From: Ferrimonas sp048263965
GTDB lineage: Bacteria; Pseudomonadota; Gammaproteobacteria; Enterobacterales; Shewanellaceae
NCBI RefSeq assembly: GCF_048263965.1
Contig: NZ_JBLXDO010000002.1
Span: 62,001 to 126,000, forward strand
Length of the DNA: 64,000 bases
Direction: 5' to 3'
In this document: positions 54,017 through 61,294 of the stretch, piece after piece
How the letters are laid out: each line of letters starts with the position of its first letter
Numbering within the stretch: the stretch's first letter is position 1
Program-made: the position numbers and the translations under genes
The notes under the pieces: generated by a model
The model's database searches: none
The model's input: the letters and a program-made list of their open reading frames with translations, nothing else
What the model was told of the DNA's origin: nothing

Positions 54017-54168
54017 TTCGTCATTGGTTTTTGTTGATCATTACAACTAACCTTTCAGGTTTCTGATTTTACTCGAATCACATGATGAGCTATACCTAAT
54101 GTTAGGTAGGGCGGTTTGGTACTTGAATGGAGTCAAGTTGCCGTCTATCAGCAAGCGAGGGAACGCTT

Positions 54169-54342
54169 ATGCTTATCTTTGCAGGGCTTTTTTCCACCAT
54201 TTTCCACATCACGGTAATCTACGGTGCAGTGTCAGATAGCCACTCTAAACTTGGGATACCAACTGAGAGTCTGGTTGTTTTGATGGTGATACAACTGTTA
54301 TCGCTGACGGCGGTTATCTGGTATGTCCTCAGGTCTTCTTGA
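54169..54342 (+). CDS. 57-residue membrane protein with two helices
   Basis: ATG at 54169 with GAGGGA 6 bases upstream. Helices at about 2-20 (IFAGLFSTIFHITVIYGAV) and 32-53 (SLVVLMVIQLLSLTAVIWYVL) are joined by a short polar loop. No family recognised. Third in the plus-strand cluster. Confidence 0.45.
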   Translation: MLIFAGLFSTIFHITVIYGAVSDSHSKLGIPTESLVVLMVIQLLSLTAVIWYVLRSS

Positions 54343-54681
54343 TTAACGTCTGGGTACCCATCTTGAGTCGCCCCCACTTCCATTGACACAACCAAGCGTT
54401 CCAATGACCGCAATGTGGCGTCAGGAGTCTTTGGCATTCTCCCTGGTAGTTAAGACGAACCAGGTTACCAGTTGATGCCAGCTCTGGCGCCAAAGCCGGT
54501 CATTGTGCCTATACGCAAACTTCAGTAAGTACGAACTCTCAGCTTCACTACAAGAACAGTACCAAAGTTGACTTAAGTAATTGATTTGCAGGGAGTAGCT
54601 TGCTAACTTGTTCTCACTTTATCCGGTGTTAATACGAATTCTCACTTTCACTCCGTTATACGGAATTCCCATTAATACCCT
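54343..54681. other. gap before the integron-like cassette
   Basis: About 340 bases with no supported gene. A motif CTGGCGCCAAAGCCGG near 54485 resembles sequences in two other cargo gaps. Confidence 0.4.
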
Positions 54682-54689
54682 GTTAGGGC
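54682..54689 (+). repeat. attC-type core site (R' half) before the 273-residue gene
   Basis: GTTAGGGC, fitting the GTTRRR core type. It is the exact complement of GCCCTAAC at 55531-55538, just after the gene. This is how a gene cassette and its own attC are laid out. Confidence 0.55.
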
Positions 54690-54707
54690 AATCACAAGGA
54701 ATCAACA

Positions 54708-55529
54708 ATGAGTGATGAAATCGAAGGTGTAGAAGAAAGCAAAATCCCAGAAAGCGGAAAAGTATCAAAAGTAAGTCGTGGTGCTTTAACGGCCGTGGGT
54801 GGTGCAGTCCCTTTCGCCGGTGGCATTTTTTCGGCTATTGTTGGTGCTTGGTCCGAGCACGAACAAGGTAAGGTCAATCGCTTTTTCGAGCAATGGGTTC
54901 GTATGCTTGAAGATGAGTTGAAAGAGAAAGAAGAAACGATCATCGAGATCATGGGAAGACTCGATCTTCAAGATCAAGCGATTTCTGAGCGAGTTGAAAG
55001 TCGCTCCTACCGGTCTCTTATAAAGAAGACGTTCAGGGAGTGGTCCTGCGCTGAAAGCGAAGATAAACGTGAATATATACGGAACATTTTGGCAAACGCA
55101 GCAAATTGTCAAGTTTCCAGTGATGACGTGTTGAGAATGTTTATCGATTGGATTGATATTTATTCGGAAATGCACTTTCAAGTTATAGGTGCAATCTATA
55201 ACAGCGACGGGATTACTAGAGGACAGATCTGGAGGAAGATTGGTAAGGGGCGGGTCCGTGAAGACTCGGCAGATGCGGACCTATATAAACTCCTATTTAG
55301 AGACCTCAGTACTGGGGGTATCATTCGTCAGCACAAAGACAGAGACTACTTTGGAAATGTGATACCTCAAAAGACACAAAGACGCCCAAAAGGCAGTGGT
55401 CCAAAGCCACCAGTATCTGCATTTGATGATAATGAAGGTTATGAACTCACTGCTCTGGGTCGGCAGTTCGTACATTACGCAATGACTGATCTGCCAATGA
55501 GAATTGAATTCAACGCGTCGTCAAAGTAA
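54708..55529 (+). CDS. unrecognised 273-residue cassette-like cargo protein
   Basis: AAGGAATC precedes the ATG. A Gly/Ala-rich hydrophobic segment (about 25-48, GALTAVGGAVPFAGGIFSAI) precedes a strongly charged coiled coil (about 50-110). A helical middle follows, then a winged-helix-like part (ITRGQIWRKIGKG..., YELTALGRQFVHYAM). The layout, a membrane-active segment plus coiled coil plus wing, is seen in several integron- and island-borne defence proteins, but I cannot name a family. It is bounded by complementary attC cores, and the 3' attC is cut by the IS481 element. Confidence 0.65.
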   Translation: MSDEIEGVEESKIPESGKVSKVSRGALTAVGGAVPFAGGIFSAIVGAWSEHEQGKVNRFFEQWVRMLEDELKEKEETIIEIMGRLDLQDQAISERVESRSYRSLIKKTFREWSCAESEDKREYIRNILANAANCQVSSDDVLRMFIDWIDIYSEMHFQVIGAIYNSDGITRGQIWRKIGKGRVREDSADADLYKLLFRDLSTGGIIRQHKDRDYFGNVIPQKTQRRPKGSGPKPPVSAFDDNEGYELTALGRQFVHYAMTDLPMRIEFNASSK

Positions 55530-55530
55530 A

Positions 55531-55575
55531 GCCCTAACAAGGCGCTACAGGCGGATCGCAATAGTTGTAGTAATC
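55531..55575 (+). repeat. 5' half of an attC site, truncated by IS481
   Basis: GCCCTAACAAGGCGCTACAG and following bases have the R''/L'' look of chromosomal-integron attC sites. The matching 3' half is absent because the IS begins near 55575. Confidence 0.5.
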
Positions 55576-56756
55576 CAGACTTCACCTGACAGTTACCGGC
55601 TTTTCTCGACGTGACTGTCAGGTCGAAATCAGCTCAGTGACTTCTCTTCCCAAGCCGATTTTCCATCAAGCAAAGTGGCCATTGGCGTCCTGCCACAGCA
55701 CATTTTGCCCTGATGGGTTCGTTCAGTGTTGTAGTGTTCGAGCCATTTATCCAGTTCAGACTGAAGCGCCTCCAGGGAGTCGTATATCCGCTTTCTGAAG
55801 GTGATCTGGTAGAACTCCTGCAATATCGTTTTATGGAACCGCTCACAGATGCCATTGGTCTGCGGCGAACGAGCCTTGGTCTTGGTATGTTCGATGTCAT
55901 TGATGGCCAGGTACAACTGGTAATCGTGTTGCTCAGCCTTGCCGCAGTACTCAGTACCCCGGTCGGTCAAAATCCGCAGCATCGGCAGGCCATGTTCGGC
56001 AAACAGAGGTAACACCTTATCATTGAGCAGGTCTGCCGCTGTGATGGGCGTCTTGGTGGTGTACAGCTTGGCGCAGGCCACCTTGGAATAGGTATCAACG
56101 AAGGTTTGTTGGTAAACCCGGCCAACACCCTTGAGCGTGCCGACGTAGAACGTATCCTGCGACCCCAGATAACCTGGATGGTGGGTTTCTATCTCACCAC
56201 AGGCTTCATCATCGTGCTGCTTGCGCTCAAGTGCTGTCACCTGAGCTTCAGTGAGGATAATGCCCTCCTCAGCCACCTTGGCCTCGAGTGCTTTTAAGCG
56301 CAGCTTGAAGTTCTCTAACTGGTGCCTGAGCCAAATGCTCCTGATGCCACTGGCTGAGACAAATACACCCCGTTTTCTAAGTTCGTTACTGACCCGAACT
56401 TGCCCATGTGCTGGCTGCTCAACGGCGTACTCCACCACAGCCCGTTCAACGGCTTCATCCACTCGGTTCTTGACGTTTGGCCTGCGGCGAGACTTATCGA
56501 TGAGGGCATCTACGCCACCGTTGTCCATAGCTGACTTGTAGCGATAGAAGGTGTCTCTAGACAGGCCCATCACCTTGCAGGCCTTAGAAACGTTACCCAG
56601 CTCTTCTGCCAAATTCAGCAAACCGAGCTTGTGTTTGATGATACGTTGGTTACTCTGAATCATGAGGGTTACCTTTTGCTTTGTTGAATGTTTGGTCACA
56701 ATCAATCAAAGTCGGTAACCCTCAGTTTTTCAAACCAAGTGTCAGGTAAAATCTGA
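55575..56756 (-). mobile_element. IS481-family insertion sequence
   Basis: Inverted ends CAGACTTCACCTGACAGTT (55576-55594) and, on the other strand, CAGATTTTACCTGACACTT (56755-56737) agree at 16 of 19 positions and enclose one DDE transposase. The exact outer base is uncertain by a few positions, and no clear target duplication was resolved. It separates cargo from xre-tnsCBA. Confidence 0.8.
55629..56663 (-). CDS. IS481-family DDE transposase
   Basis: 344 residues from the ATG at 56661-56663. N-terminal helix-turn-helix (LAEELGNVSKACKVMGLSRDTFYRYK), then an rve integrase core with FVDTYSKVACAKLY (first Asp), ILTDRGTEYCG (second Asp) and NGICERFHKTI (Glu), and the family's end (HYNTERTHQGKMCCGRTPMATL). 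All three catalytic residues are present and the frame is intact, so the element may be active. Confidence 0.93.
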   Translation of the reverse strand: MIQSNQRIIKHKLGLLNLAEELGNVSKACKVMGLSRDTFYRYKSAMDNGGVDALIDKSRRRPNVKNRVDEAVERAVVEYAVEQPAHGQVRVSNELRKRGVFVSASGIRSIWLRHQLENFKLRLKALEAKVAEEGIILTEAQVTALERKQHDDEACGEIETHHPGYLGSQDTFYVGTLKGVGRVYQQTFVDTYSKVACAKLYTTKTPITAADLLNDKVLPLFAEHGLPMLRILTDRGTEYCGKAEQHDYQLYLAINDIEHTKTKARSPQTNGICERFHKTILQEFYQITFRKRIYDSLEALQSELDKWLEHYNTERTHQGKMCCGRTPMATLLDGKSAWEEKSLS

Positions 56757-56986
56757 ACTAACCCACAATAGTTTGGTTGGCTATTACTCGTTCCTATCTG
56801 ATTTTAGCCAATCCACCTGCTCCCGCTGAGTGGAGCGTTACTGATGACCGCTTGTGGCGGGAGCAGCCCTTGGATATTTCAATGGTTAGTTGCTTATTAA
56901 CTATGATGACGGACGGTTGAAACATCACCGGCGCAGCCTCTAAGAATAGAGGCTTCAGATGACCTGTTTGTCTACATGCTAGCTAA
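56757..56986. other. gap between IS481 and xre with inverted repeats
   Basis: Contains CTGCTCCCGC (56817-56826) and its complement GCGGGAGCAG (56857-56866), 30 bases apart, and a small hairpin GCCTCT-N6-AGAGGC near 56936-56955 that may end the xre transcript. Confidence 0.5.
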
Positions 56987-57292
56987 TTAGGCCTTGATAT
57001 TACTCAAGGACTTGAACAGGCATTCCTGCTTCTCTTTCGGCAACTGAGCAACCGCACAAAGGATCTTTGCCAGAAGTTCCTCTTCGCAATAAAAATACGC
57101 AACTGGCACCCCCAACTCGGCGGCGATACGTTGCATCGTCAGGTAGTCAGGGATGTGCTTCCCCTTCTCGTACTGATTCATCCTGGCACTGGCGGTGTTA
57201 GGGTCCATACCCAAGCGCATCCCCAGCTGCTGCTGGGTGAGGCCCGTCGCTTTCCGGGCACTCTTTAACCTGAGCGAGATCGGTGTTTCCAT
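56987..57292 (-). CDS. xre: Xre-family regulator of the CAST
   Basis: 101 residues. The N-terminal helix-turn-helix (about 5-65) reads LRLKSARKATGLTQQQLGMRLGMD with NQYEKGKHIPDYLTMQRIAAELGVPVAYFYCEEE, a classic Cro/C1-type domain. A short helical C-terminus may dimerise. I-F3 CASTs commonly carry such a regulator, reported to control tniQ-cas and guide expression. Here the CTAAG-N5-CTTAG dyads upstream of xre and of tniQ fit that model. It lies just downstream of tnsC, separated by an 84-base region holding two of the dyads. Confidence 0.88.
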   Translation of the reverse strand: METPISLRLKSARKATGLTQQQLGMRLGMDPNTASARMNQYEKGKHIPDYLTMQRIAAELGVPVAYFYCEEELLAKILCAVAQLPKEKQECLFKSLSNIKA

Positions 57293-57324
57293 TTATCTTC
57301 AACTACCTGGATTGGTTCAGATAG

Positions 57325-57339
57325 CTAAGATTTTCTTAG
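57325..57339. promoter_or_regulatory. Xre-type operator 1 upstream of xre
   Basis: CTAAG-ATTTT-CTTAG, 33 bases upstream of the xre ATG; same 5-5-5 design as operator 2 and the tniQ site. Likely autoregulation. Confidence 0.75.
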
Positions 57340-57358
57340 TTGGTCAGCAGCAAGTGTA

Positions 57359-57373
57359 CTAAGGATATCTTAG
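57359..57373. promoter_or_regulatory. Xre-type operator 2 upstream of xre
   Basis: CTAAG-GATAT-CTTAG, flanked by A and T, 3 bases beyond the tnsC stop. With operator 1 (centre-to-centre 34 bp) it could allow cooperative binding at the xre promoter. Confidence 0.75.
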
Positions 57374-57376
57374 TTT

Positions 57377-58414
57377 TTAGCTTCTATGAGGCTTTCTTAG
57401 TGAAGTACTCATGCTGAGTAGTTGAGAAATGGGAAGCTGAGCAGCAAACTTTGTATCAATGATGGGGTTAGCGTCCTTTGGAGCACTGAACTCATAACGT
57501 GAATAGGCCTCCACTTCACATGCTTGGATCTCATCGACAGGTAGCTCAAAGGGATTCAGTTTCTCCTGAGACAGCATGCCGAAGGATTGCGCCAGATGTT
57601 CATTTCGGAGAGTTTGAGCCCGAAGTCTTAGCGCCAGGGCAACTGCCTCATACAGCAGTTCCTTCAAGGTTCTTAAACATCCTCTGCTTGCTGAAAACAA
57701 GGCGTAAGTGGTATGGCGCTTTTCCAGTTTCGGTGGCGTCTCAAATGGCATCCGCATGGCGAGGCCCTTCAAGAACCGGGTGAAGCACATGTAGTCCTCA
57801 GACAATTTGAAGTACGGGATGAAGCGCCGGTTGATAAGGCGGCTGCCCCACTGTGGTTCCTCAGCGATCTTTGCTGCCCAGGGCATACCCACCAATACAA
57901 TGGGGATCGCAGCTTGTTCACTGATAAACTTCAACCGATTAGCGATATCGGCACGCACACTTCCAGCTTGAAACTCAAGCAATTCATGGAACTCATCGAT
58001 GATTATTAACTCGGTACCACAACGATTAAGGAGTCTGATCAGTGACTCCGTCAGTGACTGGTCATTGCTCTTCCCCCGCCTTATTGTGCTAAAAGGCTGG
58101 CCGAGATCTTTGTGGAGCTCAATAATGGTCGATTCCAGGGTTGCTTTACTGGGAATCCGACTGAGAAGTACTGGGCGGTGAGCATAGCCACCATGCTTAT
58201 CTTGAGGAACTCGTTGCAGGTAATACTTAGTAAGCTCCGTTTTTCCAACCCCAGTATCCCCCGTTACCAACATGCACTGCTGACCACCGCCTAATCGATG
58301 GTTGAACCGTAAGCGATCAAAATCAGCAAAGATCTGGGTTACTAGCGTCTGCTCCACAAAACAGTTTTTGAATGCCGCAAGTGCTTTTAGGCTTTCTTCA
58401 CTGATCTCATTCAT
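57377..58414 (-). CDS. tnsC: TnsC AAA+ regulator of the CAST
   Basis: 345 residues. Walker A (TGDTGVGKTELTK, about 46-58), Walker B (ELIIIDEFHELLE, about 133-145) and a later sensor region (ASRGCLRTLKELLYEA) define the AAA+ ATPase. TnsC oligomers read the Cascade-TniQ target complex and activate TnsAB. It overlaps tnsB by one base (TGATGA). The length is normal for I-F3 TnsC. Confidence 0.95.
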   Translation of the reverse strand: MNEISEESLKALAAFKNCFVEQTLVTQIFADFDRLRFNHRLGGGQQCMLVTGDTGVGKTELTKYYLQRVPQDKHGGYAHRPVLLSRIPSKATLESTIIELHKDLGQPFSTIRRGKSNDQSLTESLIRLLNRCGTELIIIDEFHELLEFQAGSVRADIANRLKFISEQAAIPIVLVGMPWAAKIAEEPQWGSRLINRRFIPYFKLSEDYMCFTRFLKGLAMRMPFETPPKLEKRHTTYALFSASRGCLRTLKELLYEAVALALRLRAQTLRNEHLAQSFGMLSQEKLNPFELPVDEIQACEVEAYSRYEFSAPKDANPIIDTKFAAQLPISQLLSMSTSLRKPHRS

Positions 58415-60312
58415 CAGTACGGCTCTAGCCCAGAGACGATGTCATCCCAGTCCTCTTCACTAGGAATTGGTGTGCTTTGTCCCTTTTGCTCTATGCTCTC
58501 TGATTTCACTGCCGGTTGCGCCTCAGGTACGATGCTTCCGGTGGTCGAACTTGATACATTTTGGTGTCTCGCGACCTTAGCAACCTGCTTGATCTTTTTA
58601 CGGCCCTTGCCTCTTTTAATCTCCTCAACCTCCTGCTCAATCAACTGGTGGAGTGACATTCGCACTTGAGCCAAGCTATCGAGGTCTAGCTGGCCCTTGA
58701 TGAACTCTCTATGTAAGCGGCAATTTACCTTGTGCTGCTGCAACGAAAGTCCTTTGGTGTAGTCTACTGGATCCACACAGGGGATCTTCAGGTAGCCCTC
58801 TAAGCGCTCAACATAAACGTGGATACAGGAAAGATCATCGGGATTGGTTTTGACAAGCAGCGATGGCTGCTTCCCTCGCCCTCGGTTAACTACGTGGTAT
58901 TTTCGTAAAGCTGCGAGTTCATCGCTATCGTAGCGAAGATTGTGAATATGGATCCCACCACGGCGATGCTGACGATAGTCACTTAACGCCAAGACAACCT
59001 CTAGCTTCTTCTGGTCTTCTTCCGACAATGGCAGGGGCGGCAACGTCGCAACGGCTTCATGCCAAGCCACGTAAGGCGGAGGCCTGGTAAACCGTGTATC
59101 CGTGTCCTGATGGTAGGAATCAATCACCCAGCGGTGGAAGACCTCGTTGAAAGTGCCAAACCGGATTACTGCATCCTTGGACGGATTGTAATCCTCCCTC
59201 TCAAGAATGCTCGCGAAGGTCTTACCCGGCATTGAAGTCAATACTTCGCAGTTAATCGTCCGGAACATACGTTCCACCAACGGTTTCAGCCATGGACGCT
59301 TAACCGGATTAAACTGAATGTTGCTGACCACTTCCAAGCACGACTGTTCCAGACTTTTACTCCAGAACTCTGCCCCATTGTCCACAACTAATGTTTCGAT
59401 CTTGCCATGGCAGGGCCAATCATGTTGAAGCTTGGGGAATTGCCGGCATATCTCATCCTTCGGTTTCATTGCATTGGATAACGCCATCTTCACCGAATAG
59501 TAGCTCGGCTCTTTGTAACCAATATGAAACCCCACGATACAACGACTGTAGCTATCAATTAGTAATGTAAGGAAAGCGCGACCTAGCGGGATTCTCAGCT
59601 CATCATCGAGCAAGATGACATCAAGCGGCGTGTGGTCAATTTCCACCCGTTCAAGTACGCGAACCGCAGGTGTATGGGCACCAATTGAATTGAACTCAAC
59701 ATCTGCCTTGTACTTACCATGGCGGGCTTTCATTACTTCATAAGGGGGCAAGCGGTTTATACGATCTAAAAACGCTCTGTAGGATATAGGAGCGATGTGA
59801 TCACCGAGTAAACTAGCGTTTTCAGCCCGTATCGAGGCAGTGTAATACTGATGATAGACAGCCGATACAGAAGGGCGCTCTGGGACTAAATAGCGCTTTA
59901 CTGCCTCATCAAAGAACCGCTGTTCGCCAGAGGAGGTCCGAGATTTAGAATTCCCCTTATTCGCATGCCTAGGAACCAACGAGCGTATCGAACCTCCTGA
60001 TGTTTTGTAAGCCCGCCACCATTCAGCAAGCGTTCGCCAACTTGGCGCCGGTTTTCCAATATCCCTCTCCGCAACAGCTATCAGAGGCTCAATGTTCTTC
60101 TGTGTCCATCCTCCTTCCAGGTGATCCCGGAACCAGAGAACATACTCCACTCTGCGGAACGTCTCCTCTTGAACAGAGGGGGGATAGCTGGCTATATCCC
60201 GTTCGATCAGCTCTGGCTCACCGTCTGAGCAACTCTCTTCGGATACCGGTAACTCTGGGACATATTCATCCTCAAAGCTCAGAAACGCCGCTTTAGAGGG
60301 CTTAGAAGTCAT
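58414..60312 (-). CDS. tnsB: TnsB DDE transposase of the CAST
   Basis: 632 residues. N-terminal DNA-binding domains (about 40-190), rve core (about 210-430) with VEIDHTPLDVILLDD and FLTLLIDSYSRCIVGF (first Asp region), LVVDNGAEFWSKSLEQSC (second Asp) and PWLKPLVERMFRTI (Glu), then a beta-barrel and a C-terminal TnsC-binding tail. It binds the end repeats and joins 3' ends to target. The ATG begins one base after the tnsA stop. All catalytic residues are intact. Confidence 0.95.
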   Translation of the reverse strand: MTSKPSKAAFLSFEDEYVPELPVSEESCSDGEPELIERDIASYPPSVQEETFRRVEYVLWFRDHLEGGWTQKNIEPLIAVAERDIGKPAPSWRTLAEWWRAYKTSGGSIRSLVPRHANKGNSKSRTSSGEQRFFDEAVKRYLVPERPSVSAVYHQYYTASIRAENASLLGDHIAPISYRAFLDRINRLPPYEVMKARHGKYKADVEFNSIGAHTPAVRVLERVEIDHTPLDVILLDDELRIPLGRAFLTLLIDSYSRCIVGFHIGYKEPSYYSVKMALSNAMKPKDEICRQFPKLQHDWPCHGKIETLVVDNGAEFWSKSLEQSCLEVVSNIQFNPVKRPWLKPLVERMFRTINCEVLTSMPGKTFASILEREDYNPSKDAVIRFGTFNEVFHRWVIDSYHQDTDTRFTRPPPYVAWHEAVATLPPLPLSEEDQKKLEVVLALSDYRQHRRGGIHIHNLRYDSDELAALRKYHVVNRGRGKQPSLLVKTNPDDLSCIHVYVERLEGYLKIPCVDPVDYTKGLSLQQHKVNCRLHREFIKGQLDLDSLAQVRMSLHQLIEQEVEEIKRGKGRKKIKQVAKVARHQNVSSSTTGSIVPEAQPAVKSESIEQKGQSTPIPSEEDWDDIVSGLEPY

Positions 60313-60313
60313 G

Positions 60314-60931
60314 TTAACTCCAAACCCTGGTGTCTAGCCCTAATTCAGCCCCCACTAGGTCTGTCGTCAGTTGGCCTTTAGCAACAAGCGCAAGAGTCGT
60401 TGCCAGCACTAAACCTGGTTCCTCTCCACACTCGCTGACCAGATCGACTACTGAAATTATCCCTAGATATTTCACGAGTTTCAGTAGAATCAGGTGTAAG
60501 GGCGTCGCAGACTGAAAGCCGGAGTAACGGTGCAGCAGCTTAAGATTATTGAGTATGGGGTTAACGCGGATCTGCCTGTCCGTTACCAAGACCAATGAGA
60601 TCCCTAAGGCTTTGGCTTGTATCTGCTTGGCATGGAAGCGACTACGGAATTCACTACGAAGAGCTTTTCGCTGGGGTTTCACCTCGATAAAACGGCGCAT
60701 CCCGCGCTCAACCACTGCAAAATCTGGGGTGTAGGGGCAACTTCGACCGTTGAACGAGTAGTAAAAACCTTCGGGTTGAACTTCAAAATGCTCAATTTCA
60801 GGAGAGTATTCGAAGTGAAAGCAGGCGTCGAACTCAAGTGAGGATTCAAGCGTCAATACCCGGCCCATTTTAGGACTGGCAAAACGAAAGAGGTTTTTGA
60901 CCCGAGAGTAGCCTAGCTTGCGCCGATACAT
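60314..60931 (-). CDS. tnsA: TnsA endonuclease of the CAST
   Basis: 205 residues. The restriction-endonuclease-like catalytic core has FHFEYSPEIEHFEVQPEGF, then YTPDFAV (Asp) and RRFIEVKPQ (Glu-x-Lys), about 35-105, followed by a C-terminal winged helix domain that binds TnsC. It cuts the 5' strands so that the element moves by cut-and-paste. It is the first gene of tnsABC, 113 bases inside the right end. Confidence 0.94.
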   Translation of the reverse strand: MYRRKLGYSRVKNLFRFASPKMGRVLTLESSLEFDACFHFEYSPEIEHFEVQPEGFYYSFNGRSCPYTPDFAVVERGMRRFIEVKPQRKALRSEFRSRFHAKQIQAKALGISLVLVTDRQIRVNPILNNLKLLHRYSGFQSATPLHLILLKLVKYLGIISVVDLVSECGEEPGLVLATTLALVAKGQLTTDLVGAELGLDTRVWS

Positions 60932-60947
60932 CCGCTGACGCCTTCAA

Positions 60948-60962
60948 TGTAGGATTTCTACA
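60948..60962. promoter_or_regulatory. palindrome upstream of tnsA
   Basis: TGTAG-GATTT-CTACA, a perfect 5-bp-arm dyad with a 5-base centre, 17 bases before the tnsA ATG. Its geometry equals the Xre dyads but its arms differ, so it may be a weaker Xre site or another regulator's operator. Confidence 0.45.
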
Positions 60963-60973
60963 TCAAAACATAG

Positions 60974-61044
60974 ACTATGCAGGCTTTAACTGCCAGTTAT
61001 GCAGCTTATTGCTTCCGCTATGCAGACTTATGGGTAAAGCGACA
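60974..61044 (-). repeat. CAST right end with three TnsB-binding-like sites
   Basis: Three copies of a TATGCAG-type site at 60974-60987 (ACTATGCAGGCTTT), 60996-61010 (GTTATGCAGCTTATT) and 61017-61033 (GCTATGCAGACTTATGG), then the terminal GCGACA at 61039-61044. The outermost site aligns with that of the left end. Confidence 0.88.
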
Positions 61045-61065
61045 AGGATAGCTGTAAAATTGGTG

Positions 61066-61168
61066 ACGCCCCCAGCCACATCCCGGCACATGCGTCACCC
61101 GCCTTGGCTGCTCCCTTCCGGGCCTGACCAGGTAAACGAATTAGCATTGCGAGAGGACCGGGGGCGTC
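61066..61168 (-). ncRNA. ffs: 4.5S RNA (signal recognition particle RNA)
   Basis: The minus strand folds as a long hairpin: GACGCCCCCGG at the 5' end pairs with CTGGGGGCGTC at the 3' end. The apex carries the universally conserved SRP domain IV sequence, GGTCAGGCCCGGAAGGGAGC followed by AGCCAAGG. It scaffolds Ffh in membrane-protein targeting. The exact ends are set from the pairing and may shift by a few bases. The 3' end points at the CAST right end, 21 bases away. Confidence 0.95.
61094..61125 (-). other. protospacer of CRISPR spacer 2 inside ffs (CAST attachment target)
   Basis: Spacer 2 aligned from ffs position 61125 downward shares AGGCC at 1-5, then G at 7, AAG at 9-11, AGC at 14-16 and CCA at 19-21. 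Ignoring positions 6, 12 and 18, which are flipped out in I-F Cascade, 15 of the first 18 scored positions match; the distal third is poor. The 2 bases before it are TC. The CAST starts 49 bases beyond its end. Confidence 0.8.
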
Positions 61169-61196
61169 ATAGACATGAGCCCTTAAAGGCAGGCGC

Positions 61197-61225
61197 ATTA
61201 TTACTGATGCGCCGGAGTGTTGCAA
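61197..61225 (-). promoter_or_regulatory. ffs promoter
   Basis: -35 TTGCAA (61225-61220) and -10 TAATAA(T) (61203-61197), 16 bases apart. The expected start lies about 22 bases upstream of the mature RNA, matching the short 5' leader removed by RNase P in E. coli. Confidence 0.65.
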
Positions 61226-61294
61226 GAAGAAAGGGGCGAACTTGAGCCGTCGCGCATCTGTTTGCGCAAGCATTGCACAGTCCGCCCCCAGGGA

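Larger units (their letters stand above)
33391..61044. mobile_element. type I-F3 CRISPR-associated Tn7-like transposon (CAST), 27,654 bp
   Basis: The left end begins TGTCGCTT at 33391. The right end, read inward from 61044 on the other strand, also begins TGTCGCTT. The outer 28 bases agree at 24 positions and include a shared CATAAG-N-CTGCATA TnsB-type site. Between the ends lie tnsA, tnsB and tnsC at the right, an Xre regulator, tniQ with a fused cas8-cas5, cas7 and cas6, a two-spacer I-F array, and two cargo segments. This gene set defines I-F3 CASTs. The right end is 21 bases from the 3' end of ffs, a known I-F3 attachment site. Flanking 5-mers (TATAA left, AGGAT right) differ, so no target duplication is visible. 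Confidence 0.93.

Noticed and set aside
61028..61273. 81-codon frame across ffs
   Set aside because: The region is clearly the structured 4.5S RNA gene.
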